From 66-474 sp035695065 (GTDB lineage Bacteria; Pseudomonadota; Gammaproteobacteria; Xanthomonadales; Rhodanobacteraceae): a DNA stretch of 64,000 nucleotides. The notes under the pieces are model-generated. The model was not told the origin of the DNA. It did no database searches and saw only the letters and a program-made list of their open reading frames with translations. Positions 42,592 through 51,569 of this stretch are shown in pieces. The DNA is taken from positions 1-64,000 of the forward strand of contig DASSEW010000067.1 of the NCBI GenBank assembly GCA_035695065.1. Reading direction: 5' to 3'. The first letter of the stretch is position 1; each line of letters begins with the position of its first letter. The position numbers and the translations under genes are program-made.

Positions 42592-42641
42592 GTAGGGCGG
42601 ACATTGTCCGCCGCTGTTCCGGCGGGCGATGCCCGCCCTAC
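42592..42641. repeat. Pair of facing GTAG REPs between secD and secF
   Basis: A forward unit (42592-42612) and a reverse unit (42621-42641) separated by 8 bp form a long hairpin in RNA. The pair lies inside the secD-secF operon and ends 14 bp before the secF start codon. Confidence 0.9.
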
Positions 42642-42655
42642 ATTTGAGATGTTTC

Positions 42656-43618
42656 ATGGAAATCTTCGATCCCCACAGCAACATCAACTTCCTGCGCTGG
42701 CGGAACATCAGCATCACCATTTCGGCGATCCTGGTGATCCTCTCGATCCTTGCGATCACGGTGCGCGGCCTTAACTACGGGCTGGACTTCACCGGCGGCG
42801 TGCTGATCGAGGCGAGCTACCAGAAGCCCGTCGATACCGGCGAGGTGCGCGACGCCTTGGCGGCCGCGCACTTCGACAACGCGGTGGTGCAAAGCCTCGG
42901 CGGCACGCGCGACATCTCGATCCGCCTGCAGCCCAAGGCCGATCCGGCCGCGATCCAGAACGGCCAGTTCAAGGTGGACAAGGTGGCCGCGGATGTCATG
43001 GCGGCGCTGAAAGCCAAGCGCTCCGACGTCAGCCTGAAGCAACCGCCGGACTTCATCGGCCCGCAGGTGGGCGCCGAGCTGCGCAACACCGGCATCATCG
43101 CCGTGATCGTGGTGATCCTCCTCATCATGGTCTATCTCGGGCTTCGATTCGAAAAGCGCTTCGCGGTCGCGGCGGTGGCCAGTGAATTCCACGACACCCT
43201 GATCACGGTCGGCATCATCGCCGCCGTGCAGCGCGAGTTCGACATGACCGTGCTGGCCTCGGTGCTGGCCGTGGTCGGCTACTCGATCAACGACAAGGTG
43301 GTGGTGTTCGACCGCGTGCGCGAGCTGTTCCGCCTGACCCGCAAGGCCGAGCCGGTGGACATCCTCAACCGCGCGATCAACAGCACGTTGTCGCGAACGA
43401 TCATCACCTCGCTGTTCACCGGCATCACCATGGCCGCGCTGTATTTCTTCGGCGGTTCGGCGGTGCATGGCTTCGCGATCACGATGCTGATCGGCATCCT
43501 GGTGGGCACGCTGTCGTCGATCTTCTTCGCCAACCCGATCCTGCTGTGGCTGGGCGTGTCGAAGAAGGACCTGATGCCGGTGACGAAGGAGAACCCGGAG
43601 CTGGCGAGAAGGCCGTGA
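42656..43618 (+). CDS. secF: Protein translocase subunit SecF
   Basis: A 320-residue partner of SecD. The N-terminal region (INFLRWRNISITISAILVILSILAITVRGLNYGLDFTGGVLIE) contains the first helix and the D-F-T-G-G motif, and the C-terminal helices include SVLAVVGYSINDKVVVFDRVRELFR with the conserved aspartate, and NRAINSTLSRTIITSLFT. The start at 42656 (MEIFDPHSNIN) is chosen because an upstream in-frame ATG at 42629 lies inside the REP. Confidence 0.97.
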   Translation: MEIFDPHSNINFLRWRNISITISAILVILSILAITVRGLNYGLDFTGGVLIEASYQKPVDTGEVRDALAAAHFDNAVVQSLGGTRDISIRLQPKADPAAIQNGQFKVDKVAADVMAALKAKRSDVSLKQPPDFIGPQVGAELRNTGIIAVIVVILLIMVYLGLRFEKRFAVAAVASEFHDTLITVGIIAAVQREFDMTVLASVLAVVGYSINDKVVVFDRVRELFRLTRKAEPVDILNRAINSTLSRTIITSLFTGITMAALYFFGGSAVHGFAITMLIGILVGTLSSIFFANPILLWLGVSKKDLMPVTKENPELARRP

Positions 43619-43660
43619 ACCCCTCTCCCCTCGGGAGAGGGGCAGAGGTGAGGGTTCGGG
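43619..43660 (-). repeat. Dispersed CCCCTCTCCC/GGGAGAGGGG repeat, copy 2 (inverted)
   Basis: The inverted repeat CCCCTCTCCC/GGGAGAGGGG followed by GGTGAGGGTTCG is the reverse-complement form of the element at 5837 and 48580, with a few differences. It lies directly after the secF stop. A further part of the same family may be present near 43741 (CTCTCCCGGAGGGAGA). Confidence 0.75.
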
Positions 43661-43771
43661 TATTTGGGTTCTTGCAGCTTGCGCCAGACCTGAACCTCAT
43701 CCGGCGCTTCGCGCCACCACGAGATCTGGCCATGGATGGCAGCTCTCCCGGAGGGAGAAGGAACGCAATAG

Positions 43772-43801
43772 AAAAACGCCGCGCTTTCGCGCGGCGTTTT
43801 T
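43772..43801. terminator. Bidirectional terminator between secF and the M13 peptidase gene
   Basis: A 13-bp palindromic stem (AAAAACGCCGCGC/GCGCGGCGTTTTT) with a TTTC loop; A-run and T-run on both sides allow termination from either strand. Confidence 0.9.
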
Positions 43802-43868
43802 GTTTGCGTTTGCTGCCTTCCGTGGCGCTGGATCCCGGCCAATCCGTGGCCGGGATGACGTCGCTTTC

Positions 43869-45917
43869 TTACCAGATCTTCACCTGCTTGTCGCCACCAC
43901 GCACCATCTTGTCGCCCGCCTTGCACTGGAACGCCTCGGCGAACTGCGGCATGTTGGACGGCGCCGCAATCGCGCGGATCTTGGCGGGCGAGTGCGGGTC
44001 GACGTTGAGCATCAGCTCGGCGGTCTTCTCGCGCGAATCGCCGCGCCACACGCGTGCCCAGTTCAGGAAGAAGCGCTGGTCTTCGGTCATGCCGCCGATC
44101 TTCTCGTTGGCTTCCTTCGGGTCCTGCTTCAGCGCGGTCTGCAGCGCGTCGTAGGCGATGTTCAGGCCGCCGAGGTCGGCGATGTTCTCGCCCAGGGTCA
44201 ACTGGCCGTTGACGTGCAGGTCCGGCTTGCCCGGGATCGGCGTGTAGGCATCGAACTGCTTGACCAGCTTGCCGGTGCGCGCCTTGAACTGCGCCTCGTC
44301 CTGCTTGGTCCACCAGTTCTTGCGATTGCCGTTGCCGTCGAACTGGCTGCCCTGGTCGTCGAAGCCATGGCTGGCCTCGTGGCCGATCACCGCACCGATG
44401 CCGCCGTAGTTGAGCGCGTCGTCGTAGCTGGCGTCGAAGAACGGCGGCTGCAGGATCGCGGCCGGGAAGTTGATCGTGTTGTCGGTCGGGTTGTAATAGG
44501 CGTTGACCGTCTGCGGCGTCATGCCCCATTCCTTGCGGTCGGTCTTCTTGCCGATCTTGCCGATGTCGTAGTGGTAGTTGTACTTGGCCGCCGCGGACAC
44601 GTTGGCGAAGTAGTTGTCCGGCACGATGGTCAGGCCGCTCCAATCGCGCCACTCGCCCGGATCGGGGTAGCCGATCTTCGGCAGGAACAGCTTCCACTTC
44701 TCGATCGCCTTGGCCTTGGTTTCCGGGCTCATCCAGTCGAGGTGCTCGATGCGGTTGCGCAACGAGTCGCGGATGTTGGAAACCAGTTGCTCGGCGCGGG
44801 CCTTGGATTCGGGCGGGAAGTACTTGGCGACGTACAGCTCGCCCAGCGCCATGCCCATGCCGTCATTCACTTCGCCCAGCACGCGCTTCCAGCGCGGCTT
44901 CTGCTCGGGCTGGCCGGCCAGGGTCTTGTTGTGGAACTCGAAGTGATTGGTCTGGAAAGCATCGCTCAGCACCGGCGAGGCCGTGTCGATGGTGTGGAAG
45001 CGCAGGTATGCCTGCCACTGTGAAACCGGCGCGCTGGCGATCAGCTGGTCCATCTCGGCGAAGAACTTCGGCTGCGACAGCGAGAAGCCCTTGCCCGCAT
45101 TGATGCCGTTGGTCTGGAAGAACTTCTCCCAGCTGAAATGCGGCGTCACCTTGTCGGCGTCGGCGACGCTGACGAAGTGGTATTCGTTGTCGAGGTTGCG
45201 CAGCTCGGTCGGGGCCAGCGACGCCTTGGCGAGCGAGGTCTCGAACGCCATCACCTGGTCGGCCTGCTGCTTGGCGTCCGCGGCGCTCACGCCGGTCATC
45301 TGCAGCGTCTTGGCGATGTAGGCCACGTACGCCGCGCGCAGATCCTTGTACTTCGGATCGAAGTAGTAGTCGCGGGTCGGCAGGCCCAGGCCATCCTGGA
45401 AGGCGAAGCCGATCTGGTTGGTCGCGTCCTGGAAATCCGCGCCGGAGCCGAACGAGAACACGTACGGCCAGCCCTCGTTGAAGCTGGCGTCGAGGAAATT
45501 CACCACGTCGCCGCCGTTCTTCAGCGCGGCGATCTGCGCGAGTCGCGGCTTGATCGGATCGAAGCCGGCCTCGTTGATCGCCGCCGCGTCCATGCCGGAG
45601 GCGTAATAGCGGCCGAGCTTCTGCTCGATCGAACCGGCCTTGGCATGCGCGGCATTCTTCGCCGCGTTCTCGAGGATGTCGTGCTGTTCGGAGCGGCTCT
45701 TTTCCGCGAGCACGTTGAAGGCGCCCCAGCGGGTCTGGTCGGCGGGGATCGGATTGGCCGCGACCCACTTGGCGTTGACGTAGCCGTTGAAGTCGTTGCA
45801 CGGCTGGATGGTCTTGGACAGCTCGCTCATGTCGAAGTTGTCGGCCGCATGCGCCGCGCCGATGCCGAGCGCAACGCTCATGGCCAGAACCAACGGCTTG
45901 AACAGGGGCTTGTTCAT
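43869..45917 (-). CDS. M13 family zinc metallopeptidase (neprilysin/PepO-like)
   Basis: A 682-residue secreted endopeptidase. Signal peptide MNKPLFKPLVLAMSVALGIGAAHA, then the M13 N-terminal domain (CNDFNGYVNAKWVAANPIPADQTRWGAF) and the catalytic domain with the zinc-binding H-E-A-S-H in AVIGHEASHGFDDQGSQFDGNG, the third ligand Glu in LGENIADLGGL and C-terminal W at the end. The N-A-Y-Y-N-P motif and the C-x-W end are as in neprilysin-like enzymes that cut peptides of moderate size. GAGGAA precedes the ATG. Monocistronic. Confidence 0.94.
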   Translation of the reverse strand: MNKPLFKPLVLAMSVALGIGAAHAADNFDMSELSKTIQPCNDFNGYVNAKWVAANPIPADQTRWGAFNVLAEKSRSEQHDILENAAKNAAHAKAGSIEQKLGRYYASGMDAAAINEAGFDPIKPRLAQIAALKNGGDVVNFLDASFNEGWPYVFSFGSGADFQDATNQIGFAFQDGLGLPTRDYYFDPKYKDLRAAYVAYIAKTLQMTGVSAADAKQQADQVMAFETSLAKASLAPTELRNLDNEYHFVSVADADKVTPHFSWEKFFQTNGINAGKGFSLSQPKFFAEMDQLIASAPVSQWQAYLRFHTIDTASPVLSDAFQTNHFEFHNKTLAGQPEQKPRWKRVLGEVNDGMGMALGELYVAKYFPPESKARAEQLVSNIRDSLRNRIEHLDWMSPETKAKAIEKWKLFLPKIGYPDPGEWRDWSGLTIVPDNYFANVSAAAKYNYHYDIGKIGKKTDRKEWGMTPQTVNAYYNPTDNTINFPAAILQPPFFDASYDDALNYGGIGAVIGHEASHGFDDQGSQFDGNGNRKNWWTKQDEAQFKARTGKLVKQFDAYTPIPGKPDLHVNGQLTLGENIADLGGLNIAYDALQTALKQDPKEANEKIGGMTEDQRFFLNWARVWRGDSREKTAELMLNVDPHSPAKIRAIAAPSNMPQFAEAFQCKAGDKMVRGGDKQVKIW

Positions 45918-46150
45918 GGATTCCTCGATAAGGGTGGACAGAAGTTGGGCAGAACGTGACGTATCACCGCCCCTCGGAGCGGCTCAAACTCGGCCAGCCT
46001 AGGCTGACAACCGGCCGATCATACAGTGTCGAAGGTCAGGGCCCGGAACGCCGCCCATGTCGCGGATCGGCCGGATTTGGCGTTCCTGTATTTGCGGTCG
46101 ACGCCAAGGGGGTTGCCGGCCGCCATTCAAACCAACCTGAGGAGAGCAAC

Positions 46151-46966
46151 ATGCATCCGAAAGCCCGAATGATGGCTTTCCCGCTGCTCATTGCCGGAAG
46201 CGCGGCGCTCGCGGCCGCGCCGCGCGATCCCCGGCTCCACGCCGCGGATTTGCTGCCCAAGTCGGGCGCGCTGCAACAGCATCGCCTGGTCCAGTCCGCG
46301 GCGGGGCCGCTGATCTCGAATGCCGACGTGGGCGACGCCGACTCGTTCGGGCGCAACGTGACCTATGCAGGATTGGCGCAGACCGGCCAGGTGATCCTGC
46401 AGGAGGATTGTTCGATCGTGACCGGGCTGGGGCCGGACGATCGCTGCGTCACCGTGAATGCGCAGCCGGCGTCCACATCCTTCAGCTTCAACGACCTCGG
46501 CCGCATGACCTTGCCCGCCAGGAGCACGAATGACCTGCTGTGCTTCCACTCCACCACGTTCCAGACCTGGCAGTTCTTCAATGAAACGGGTTCCGCCAGC
46601 CAGGCGGCGATTCGCTATACCGAAAGCATCACGATCGAAAATCCGCTGCTCGACGATCCATCGCTGATGGATCCCACCACCGGCCTGCCGTTCAACGGCT
46701 CCCTGACGGTGGGGATCGGCACCTCGCTGCTCGATTTGGAGACGATGCAACCCGGTGACGACAAGGTGCGCAACGAAAACGTGACGCGCACTTGCCTCGG
46801 GGGCGCGATCAGCAAGCGCGCGCTGAGCGAGGACTACGGCCTCCCCGACAGCGTCGTCAAGCAGTTCTTCAAGCAGCCCATGACGATCCGCTTGAACGTC
46901 AGCGGCCGGGCTTCGCTGGTCGTGGACTCCTCGTTGCTGTTCGGGGTTCGCATGTACGGCGATTGA
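46151..46966 (+). CDS. Secreted protein of unknown function
   Basis: A 271-residue protein with a signal peptide (MHPKARMMAFPLLIAGSAALAAA) and GAGGAGAG upstream of the ATG. The mature part contains a beta-rich region and three or four cysteines (EDCSIV, DDRCVTV, LLCFHS, TRTCLGG), so disulfides are likely. Residues IRYTESITIENPLLDDPSLMDPTTGLPFNGSLTVGIGTSLLDLE suggest a single beta domain. No family is recognised. It stands alone between the M13 and beta-CASP genes. Confidence 0.7.
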   Translation: MHPKARMMAFPLLIAGSAALAAAPRDPRLHAADLLPKSGALQQHRLVQSAAGPLISNADVGDADSFGRNVTYAGLAQTGQVILQEDCSIVTGLGPDDRCVTVNAQPASTSFSFNDLGRMTLPARSTNDLLCFHSTTFQTWQFFNETGSASQAAIRYTESITIENPLLDDPSLMDPTTGLPFNGSLTVGIGTSLLDLETMQPGDDKVRNENVTRTCLGGAISKRALSEDYGLPDSVVKQFFKQPMTIRLNVSGRASLVVDSSLLFGVRMYGD

Positions 46967-47049
46967 GCCGGGCCGCTGCAACCTGCCGCGGCGGCGCGAT
47001 GCCGCCGCGGCCTGCATAATGCGCACGACCCTTTGCGAGGAGCGTGCGG

Positions 47050-48435
47050 ATGGAGATCGAATTCCACGGCGCGGCCGGTGAAGTCACCGGTTCGTGCCAC
47101 CTGGTCAAAGTCGGGGGCAGATCCATCCTGCTCGATTGCGGCATGGTGCAGGGCGACCGCGACGCCGATGCGCGCAATGCCGCGGATTTCCCGTTCGATC
47201 CAAAATCCATCGATGTGCTGGTGCTGAGCCACGCGCATATCGACCACACGGGCCGCGTGCCGCTGCTGGTCAAACGAGGTTTCGCGGGGCCCATCTATAC
47301 GCACGCGGCCACGATGGATCTCGCCGCGATCCTGCTGGCCGATACCGCGCACATTGCCGACATGGACGCGCGTGACGCCAACCGCGATCTCGCGCCGGGA
47401 CAGAAACCCGCGCAGCCGCTGTACACGCAGAACGACGTGGATGCGGCGATGAAACGCATGCAACCGCTCGCCTACGATCAAGCGTACGAAATCCTTCCCG
47501 GCGTGCAAATCACGCTGCGCGATGCCGGACACATCCTCGGTTCGGCGACGGTCGAACTGGCTGCCGACGAAAACGGTGCGACGCGCAGGCTGGTGTTCTC
47601 GGGTGATCTCGGTCCGAACGGCACGCCGATCTTGTGCGATCCGGAAAAGGTGCCGGCGGCCGACCTGGTGGTGATGGAATCCACCTACGGCGATCGCGCG
47701 CACAAGACGCGCGAGGACACATTGAGCGAACTGGCCGCGATCTTCGCGGCCGCGCATCGCGACGGTGGCAACGTGGTGATTCCTGCCTTCGCAGTCGGCC
47801 GCACGCAGGAACTGCTGTATTTCTTCGCCGAACATTTCGACGAGTGGGGCCTGGGGCAATATCGGATGTTCCTCGACAGCCCCATGGCTACCAAGGTGAC
47901 CGCCGCCTACGATCGCCACGAAGACCTGTTCGATCCGGAAGCGAAGCAGTTGTGGTCCACGCGCCCGCATCCGCTGCGCCTGCCCAACCTGAAGTTCACT
48001 TCGAGCACGGACGATTCGCGCGCGATCAACTCGATCCGCAGCGGTGCGATCATCATTGCAGGTTCGGGGATGTGCGAAGGCGGACGCATCCGCCACCACC
48101 TGCGCCACAACCTGGCGAACCCCGCCGCGCATGTGGTGTTCGTCGGCTATCAGGCGAACGGCACGCTCGGGCGGCGCATCGTGCAAGGCGCGAAGCACGT
48201 GCACCTGTTCGGCGACGACATCCCGGTGCGCGCCAAGATCCACACGGTCGGCGGATTGTCCGCGCACGCGGATCGCGACGGACTGTCCGATTGGTACGGT
48301 GCGATCGCTAACCATCCGCCGGTGTGCCTCGTGCACGGCGAGGATCCCGGCCGCGGCACGCTGGCGCAGTCACTGAAACAGAAGTGGGGCTGCAAGGTGA
48401 CGCTGCCGATGCCGGGCGTGCACGTCACGGTATGA
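47050..48435 (+). CDS. MBL-fold beta-CASP ribonuclease-like RNA-processing protein
   Basis: A 461-residue protein with metallo-beta-lactamase, beta-CASP and RMMBL (C-terminal) segments. Metal-binding residues are in VLSHAHIDHTGRVPLL, with further ligands in GDAGHILGSATVEL and FSGDLG; beta-CASP motifs are GNVVIPAFAVGRTQELLYF, YRMFLDSPMATKVTAAY, and GSGMCEGGRIRHHLRHNLA, and the RMMBL histidine is in GGLSAHADRDGL. Bacterial homologues are endo- or exoribonucleases of the CPSF73/YSH1 group. The ATG at 47050 is chosen because GAGGAG lies upstream of it; GTG at 47044 is weaker. Confidence 0.92.
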   Translation: MEIEFHGAAGEVTGSCHLVKVGGRSILLDCGMVQGDRDADARNAADFPFDPKSIDVLVLSHAHIDHTGRVPLLVKRGFAGPIYTHAATMDLAAILLADTAHIADMDARDANRDLAPGQKPAQPLYTQNDVDAAMKRMQPLAYDQAYEILPGVQITLRDAGHILGSATVELAADENGATRRLVFSGDLGPNGTPILCDPEKVPAADLVVMESTYGDRAHKTREDTLSELAAIFAAAHRDGGNVVIPAFAVGRTQELLYFFAEHFDEWGLGQYRMFLDSPMATKVTAAYDRHEDLFDPEAKQLWSTRPHPLRLPNLKFTSSTDDSRAINSIRSGAIIIAGSGMCEGGRIRHHLRHNLANPAAHVVFVGYQANGTLGRRIVQGAKHVHLFGDDIPVRAKIHTVGGLSAHADRDGLSDWYGAIANHPPVCLVHGEDPGRGTLAQSLKQKWGCKVTLPMPGVHVTV

Positions 48436-48440
48436 AAAAA

Positions 48441-48467
48441 GCGGCGAGCCATGCTCGCCGCGTTTTT
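48441..48467 (+). terminator. Rho-independent terminator after the beta-CASP ribonuclease gene
   Basis: Stem GCGGCGAGC/GCTCGCCGC with a CAT loop and TTTTT starting at 48463, directly after the stop; a flanking A-run may let it work from the other strand too. Confidence 0.9.
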
Positions 48468-48579
48468 GACCAACGTGTCACGAGGGCGAAGAAGAATTTC
48501 GCGACTCCCGGGCAGACGACGTCGGGATCGTGCGATCGGAACCGTCTGTGCAAGCCCGGAGCCTCGCTGATTTCCTCGA

Positions 48580-48617
48580 ACCCTCACCCCAGCCCCTCTC
48601 CCGGAGGGAGAGGGGCT
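48580..48617 (+). repeat. Dispersed CCCCTCTCCC/GGGAGAGGGG repeat, copy 3
   Basis: Near-identical to the element at 5837-5874, including the ACCCTCACCCC leader. It lies just 3' of the helicase gene (stop at 48622) and is intergenic here. Confidence 0.85.
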
Positions 48618-48621
48618 TTCA

Positions 48622-49986
48622 TCACGCGTTGCGCGCCTTGCCGCCGTGCCACCGCCGCTTCTTGTTCCCCGCGGCGTGCTCGGCATTGCCGCGCCCCGGA
48701 TGCGCATGGCGCGGGTGCGCGTGCGGCTTGCCGCCCTTGGCATCTTCGCGCTTGCCTTGCGCGCGCTGCGGACGGCGCTGCTGGCGCGAGCCATTAGGAC
48801 GACGCGAGGGCGTGGTCGGGCCTTCCATGCGCAGCGACCACGATGGCGCGAACTCGGCAATCGGCTCGATTGCCAGATCCTGCTTCAGCAGGCGGCGGAT
48901 GTCCCGCAACAAACCTTCCTCTTCGCGGCTGACCAGCGACAGCGCGAGGCCTTCCGCACCCGCGCGGCCGGTGCGGCCGATGCGGTGCACGTAGTCCTCG
49001 GCGACCATCGGCAGGTCGTAGTTCACCACGGCCGGCAATTGCTCGATGTCGAGGCCGCGCGCTGCGATGTCGGTCGCGACCAGCACGGTGGTCTTGCCGC
49101 GCTTGAAATCCGCCAGTGCGCGGGTGCGCTGGCCCTGGCTCTTGTTGCCGTGGATCGCGGCGGCCTTGAAGCCGTGCTGCTCCAGCATCCGGCACAGCTT
49201 GTCGGCGCCGTGCTTGGTGCGAGAGAACACCAGCGTCTGCCGGCGGCTGTCGGCGGCGAGCACGTGCAACAGCAGATCGCGTTTTTTGTCCGCATCCACC
49301 GGGTGCACGCGATGGCTGACGCCGACCGCGACCGCGTTCGGCTTGGCCATCTGCACTTCACGCGGATCGCGCATGAACTGTGCGGCCAGCGCCTTGATCT
49401 CCGGCGCGAAAGTCGCGGAGAACAGCAGCGTCTGCTTGTCCTTGGGCAGCACGCCGAGGATCTTCTTCAGCGCCGGCGCGAAACCCATGTCCAGCATGCG
49501 GTCGGCCTCGTCCAGCACCAGCATCTCGATGCAGGACAGGTCCACGTTGCGGCGGTCCATGTGGTCAATCAGCCGGCCCGGCGTTGCGACGATGATGTCC
49601 AGCCCGCGGCGCAGGCTCATGACCTGGCCGCCCATGCCGACGCCGCCGAACACCGCCGCGGCGTGCACGCGCAGGTGCTTGCCGTAGGCGCGCACGCTGT
49701 CGTGTACCTGCGCCGCAAGTTCGCGTGTCGGCGTGAGGATCAGCGCGCGCGGCTTGCGTGGCTGCTTGTTGTTGAAAGTGCGCTCATGGTCGGCACACAG
49801 CTTCTGCAACAGCGGCAACGCGAACGCAGCGGTCTTGCCGGTGCCGGTCTGTGCGCCGGCGAGCAGGTCGTGGCCTTCCAGCACCAGCGGGATCGCCGCT
49901 GCCTGGATCGGGGTAGGGGTGGCGTGGCCCAGTTCGGAAAGGGCACGCAGCAGCGCGGGCGCAAGCCCGAGCGAATCGAACGTCAT
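48622..49986 (-). CDS. DEAD-box RNA helicase, RhlE-like
   Basis: A 454-residue ATP-dependent RNA helicase. Motifs are the Q-motif F-D-S-L-G-L then TPIQAAAIP, I A-Q-T-G-T-G-K-T, Ia P-T-R-E-L, II D-E-A-D in VLDEADRMLDMGF, III S-A-T, IV-V (VFSRTKHGADKL, ATDIAARGLDIEQL) and VI HRIGRTGRAG. The C-terminal tail after about residue 375 is arginine, lysine and histidine-rich and of low complexity (RPNGSRQQRRPQRAQGKRED), typical of the RNA-binding tails of RhlE. The start at 49986 has GGAG at proper spacing. Confidence 0.94.
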   Translation of the reverse strand: MTFDSLGLAPALLRALSELGHATPTPIQAAAIPLVLEGHDLLAGAQTGTGKTAAFALPLLQKLCADHERTFNNKQPRKPRALILTPTRELAAQVHDSVRAYGKHLRVHAAAVFGGVGMGGQVMSLRRGLDIIVATPGRLIDHMDRRNVDLSCIEMLVLDEADRMLDMGFAPALKKILGVLPKDKQTLLFSATFAPEIKALAAQFMRDPREVQMAKPNAVAVGVSHRVHPVDADKKRDLLLHVLAADSRRQTLVFSRTKHGADKLCRMLEQHGFKAAAIHGNKSQGQRTRALADFKRGKTTVLVATDIAARGLDIEQLPAVVNYDLPMVAEDYVHRIGRTGRAGAEGLALSLVSREEEGLLRDIRRLLKQDLAIEPIAEFAPSWSLRMEGPTTPSRRPNGSRQQRRPQRAQGKREDAKGGKPHAHPRHAHPGRGNAEHAAGNKKRRWHGGKARNA

Positions 49987-50179
49987 TGAAAAACTCCAGT
50001 CGTGCCGCGCGCTTTCCGGTGACCGCGCGCAGGCGTATGTTTGCCGCCTGTGCAAGACGCGAGGGCGGATTCGAGACGACGGAGCCGAGTGGTGCGGGCC
50101 GATGGCGGAAGGGATTCCGCGGGAAACTGGCCGAAGGAAAATCGGGATACGGCGCTTCAAACTCGGCCAGTGTAGCCGA

Positions 50180-50860
50180 TCACGGCTCGACAAGCGAATC
50201 CGGCACCGGCGCGCGTTGCCCGGCCTTGATCGCGGGCAGCGCATCCGGCGACACCGCCCCGCCGGAAAGCAGGAAGGCCATGCCCTGATCCACCGTCCAG
50301 TCGGTCGCGATCAGTTCGTCGGTCGGCACCAGTTCCAGGTAACCGCCGGTGGGATTCGGCGTGGTCGGCACGTACACCGCCGCGACCTCGCGGCCCGACG
50401 CATCGATGAACACGCGCGTGACGAATCCCACCGATTTCATTTCCGGCGAGGGGAAGCCGATCAAGACCACGCGCTGCGTACCGGCCGGCTTGTTGCGCAT
50501 CAGCGTCATCAGCTTCTTGGTGCCGCCGTAGATCGTGTGCACCAGCGGGATGCGCTCCAGCACGTCGTCGATGAAGCTCAACATGCGCCGGCCGATCACT
50601 ACGTGCGACAGCAGGCCGAGCACATACAGTGCGGCGACGGTGAGGATGAACGCGAAGATGGAGATCAGCCAGTCGCGGTGGAGCGCGTCGGCCGCCGGCG
50701 GCGAAACCAGCCCCATCAGTTCGATCATGCCGGTGATCACCGGTGCGCCCACGCCGGCCAGCAGCGTGAACACGAACTTGAACACCACCCAGGTGATCCA
50801 CACCGGGATGAAGGCCAGCAGGCCGGTCAGCAGGTTGCGTTTCAGGTGCAGCGGCGGCAT
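50180..50860 (-). CDS. DUF502 membrane protein
   Basis: A 226-residue protein with two membrane helices (LLTGLLAFIPVWITWVVFKFVFTLL and WLISIFAFILTVAALYVLGLLSHVVIG) and a soluble C-terminal domain. G-G-T-K-K-L, R-V-V-L-I-G-F-P-S-P-E-M-K-S-V-G-F-V-T and V-Y-V-P-T-T-P-N-P-T-G-G-Y are signatures of DUF502, found widely in bacteria and plant plastids (LCV-like proteins), without known biochemical role. No partner gene is seen. Confidence 0.92.
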   Translation of the reverse strand: MPPLHLKRNLLTGLLAFIPVWITWVVFKFVFTLLAGVGAPVITGMIELMGLVSPPAADALHRDWLISIFAFILTVAALYVLGLLSHVVIGRRMLSFIDDVLERIPLVHTIYGGTKKLMTLMRNKPAGTQRVVLIGFPSPEMKSVGFVTRVFIDASGREVAAVYVPTTPNPTGGYLELVPTDELIATDWTVDQGMAFLLSGGAVSPDALPAIKAGQRAPVPDSLVEP

Positions 50861-50973
50861 AGCGGCGGGCCGGATCAGAGTTGCCGCTATTGTAAATGGG
50901 TGAAAGTGTGTTGCCGCTGACTGTGATTTTTTTCGGGGCCGGGCGAATCATGGGGTGAACGACGGGGAACAGC

Positions 50974-51510
50974 ATGCGCGGCAAACCGGACCAGCAACGC
51001 TTCGAGACGCTTCTGCGCGAACACCTCGGCATCGTGTTCAAGGTGGCCGGCGTGTACGCCCGCGGTCGCGAGGAACGCGACGACCTGGCCCAGGAAATCT
51101 GTACCCAGTGCTGGCGCTCGTTCGCCAGTTACGACGAATGCCGCGCCAAGTTCTCCACCTGGATGTACCGCGTGGCATTGAATGTCGCGATCTCGCACGC
51201 GCGCCGCCGCAAGCGCGACGTCGCCGACCGCTTCGAGCCGCTGGACACACATCATCTGGAAACGATCGGCGCGGACGTGCCGGAGCAGGCGGATGACCGC
51301 ATCGCCGCGCTGCGGGTATTCATCGCTGAACTCGACGACCTCAACCGCGCGTTGATCCTGCTGTACCTGGAGGATCGCTCCCACGCCGAGATCGCCGAAG
51401 TCCTCGGACTGAGCGAAACGAACGTCGCGACCAAGATCGGACGCATCAAGCAGAAGTTGCGTAGCCGGATGCTCGCCATAGAAGCCATGGGTGAACCGCA
51501 ATCGTCCTAA
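50974..51510 (+). CDS. ECF-type RNA polymerase sigma factor
   Basis: A 178-residue sigma-70 family protein. Region 2 runs FETLLREHLGIVFKVAGVYARGREERDDLAQEICTQCWRSFASYDECRAKFSTWMYRVALNVAISHARRRKR and region 4 LDDLNRALILLYLEDRSHAEIAEVLGLSETNVATKIGRIKQKLR, with the helix-turn-helix intact. GGGGAA precedes the ATG. The gene 60 bp downstream encodes a membrane protein that may be its partner. It is divergent from the DUF502 gene. Confidence 0.93.
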   Translation: MRGKPDQQRFETLLREHLGIVFKVAGVYARGREERDDLAQEICTQCWRSFASYDECRAKFSTWMYRVALNVAISHARRRKRDVADRFEPLDTHHLETIGADVPEQADDRIAALRVFIAELDDLNRALILLYLEDRSHAEIAEVLGLSETNVATKIGRIKQKLRSRMLAIEAMGEPQSS

Positions 51511-51569
51511 CAGCGGGTCGAAAAAGCGAACTTCCGCGCACGCACTCTCAAAAGCACAGGAGCAAAAAC

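Noticed and set aside
40699..42759. 686-residue antisense frame opposite secD
   Set aside because: Histidine/arginine-rich shadow of a conserved gene; no motif or ribosome-binding site.
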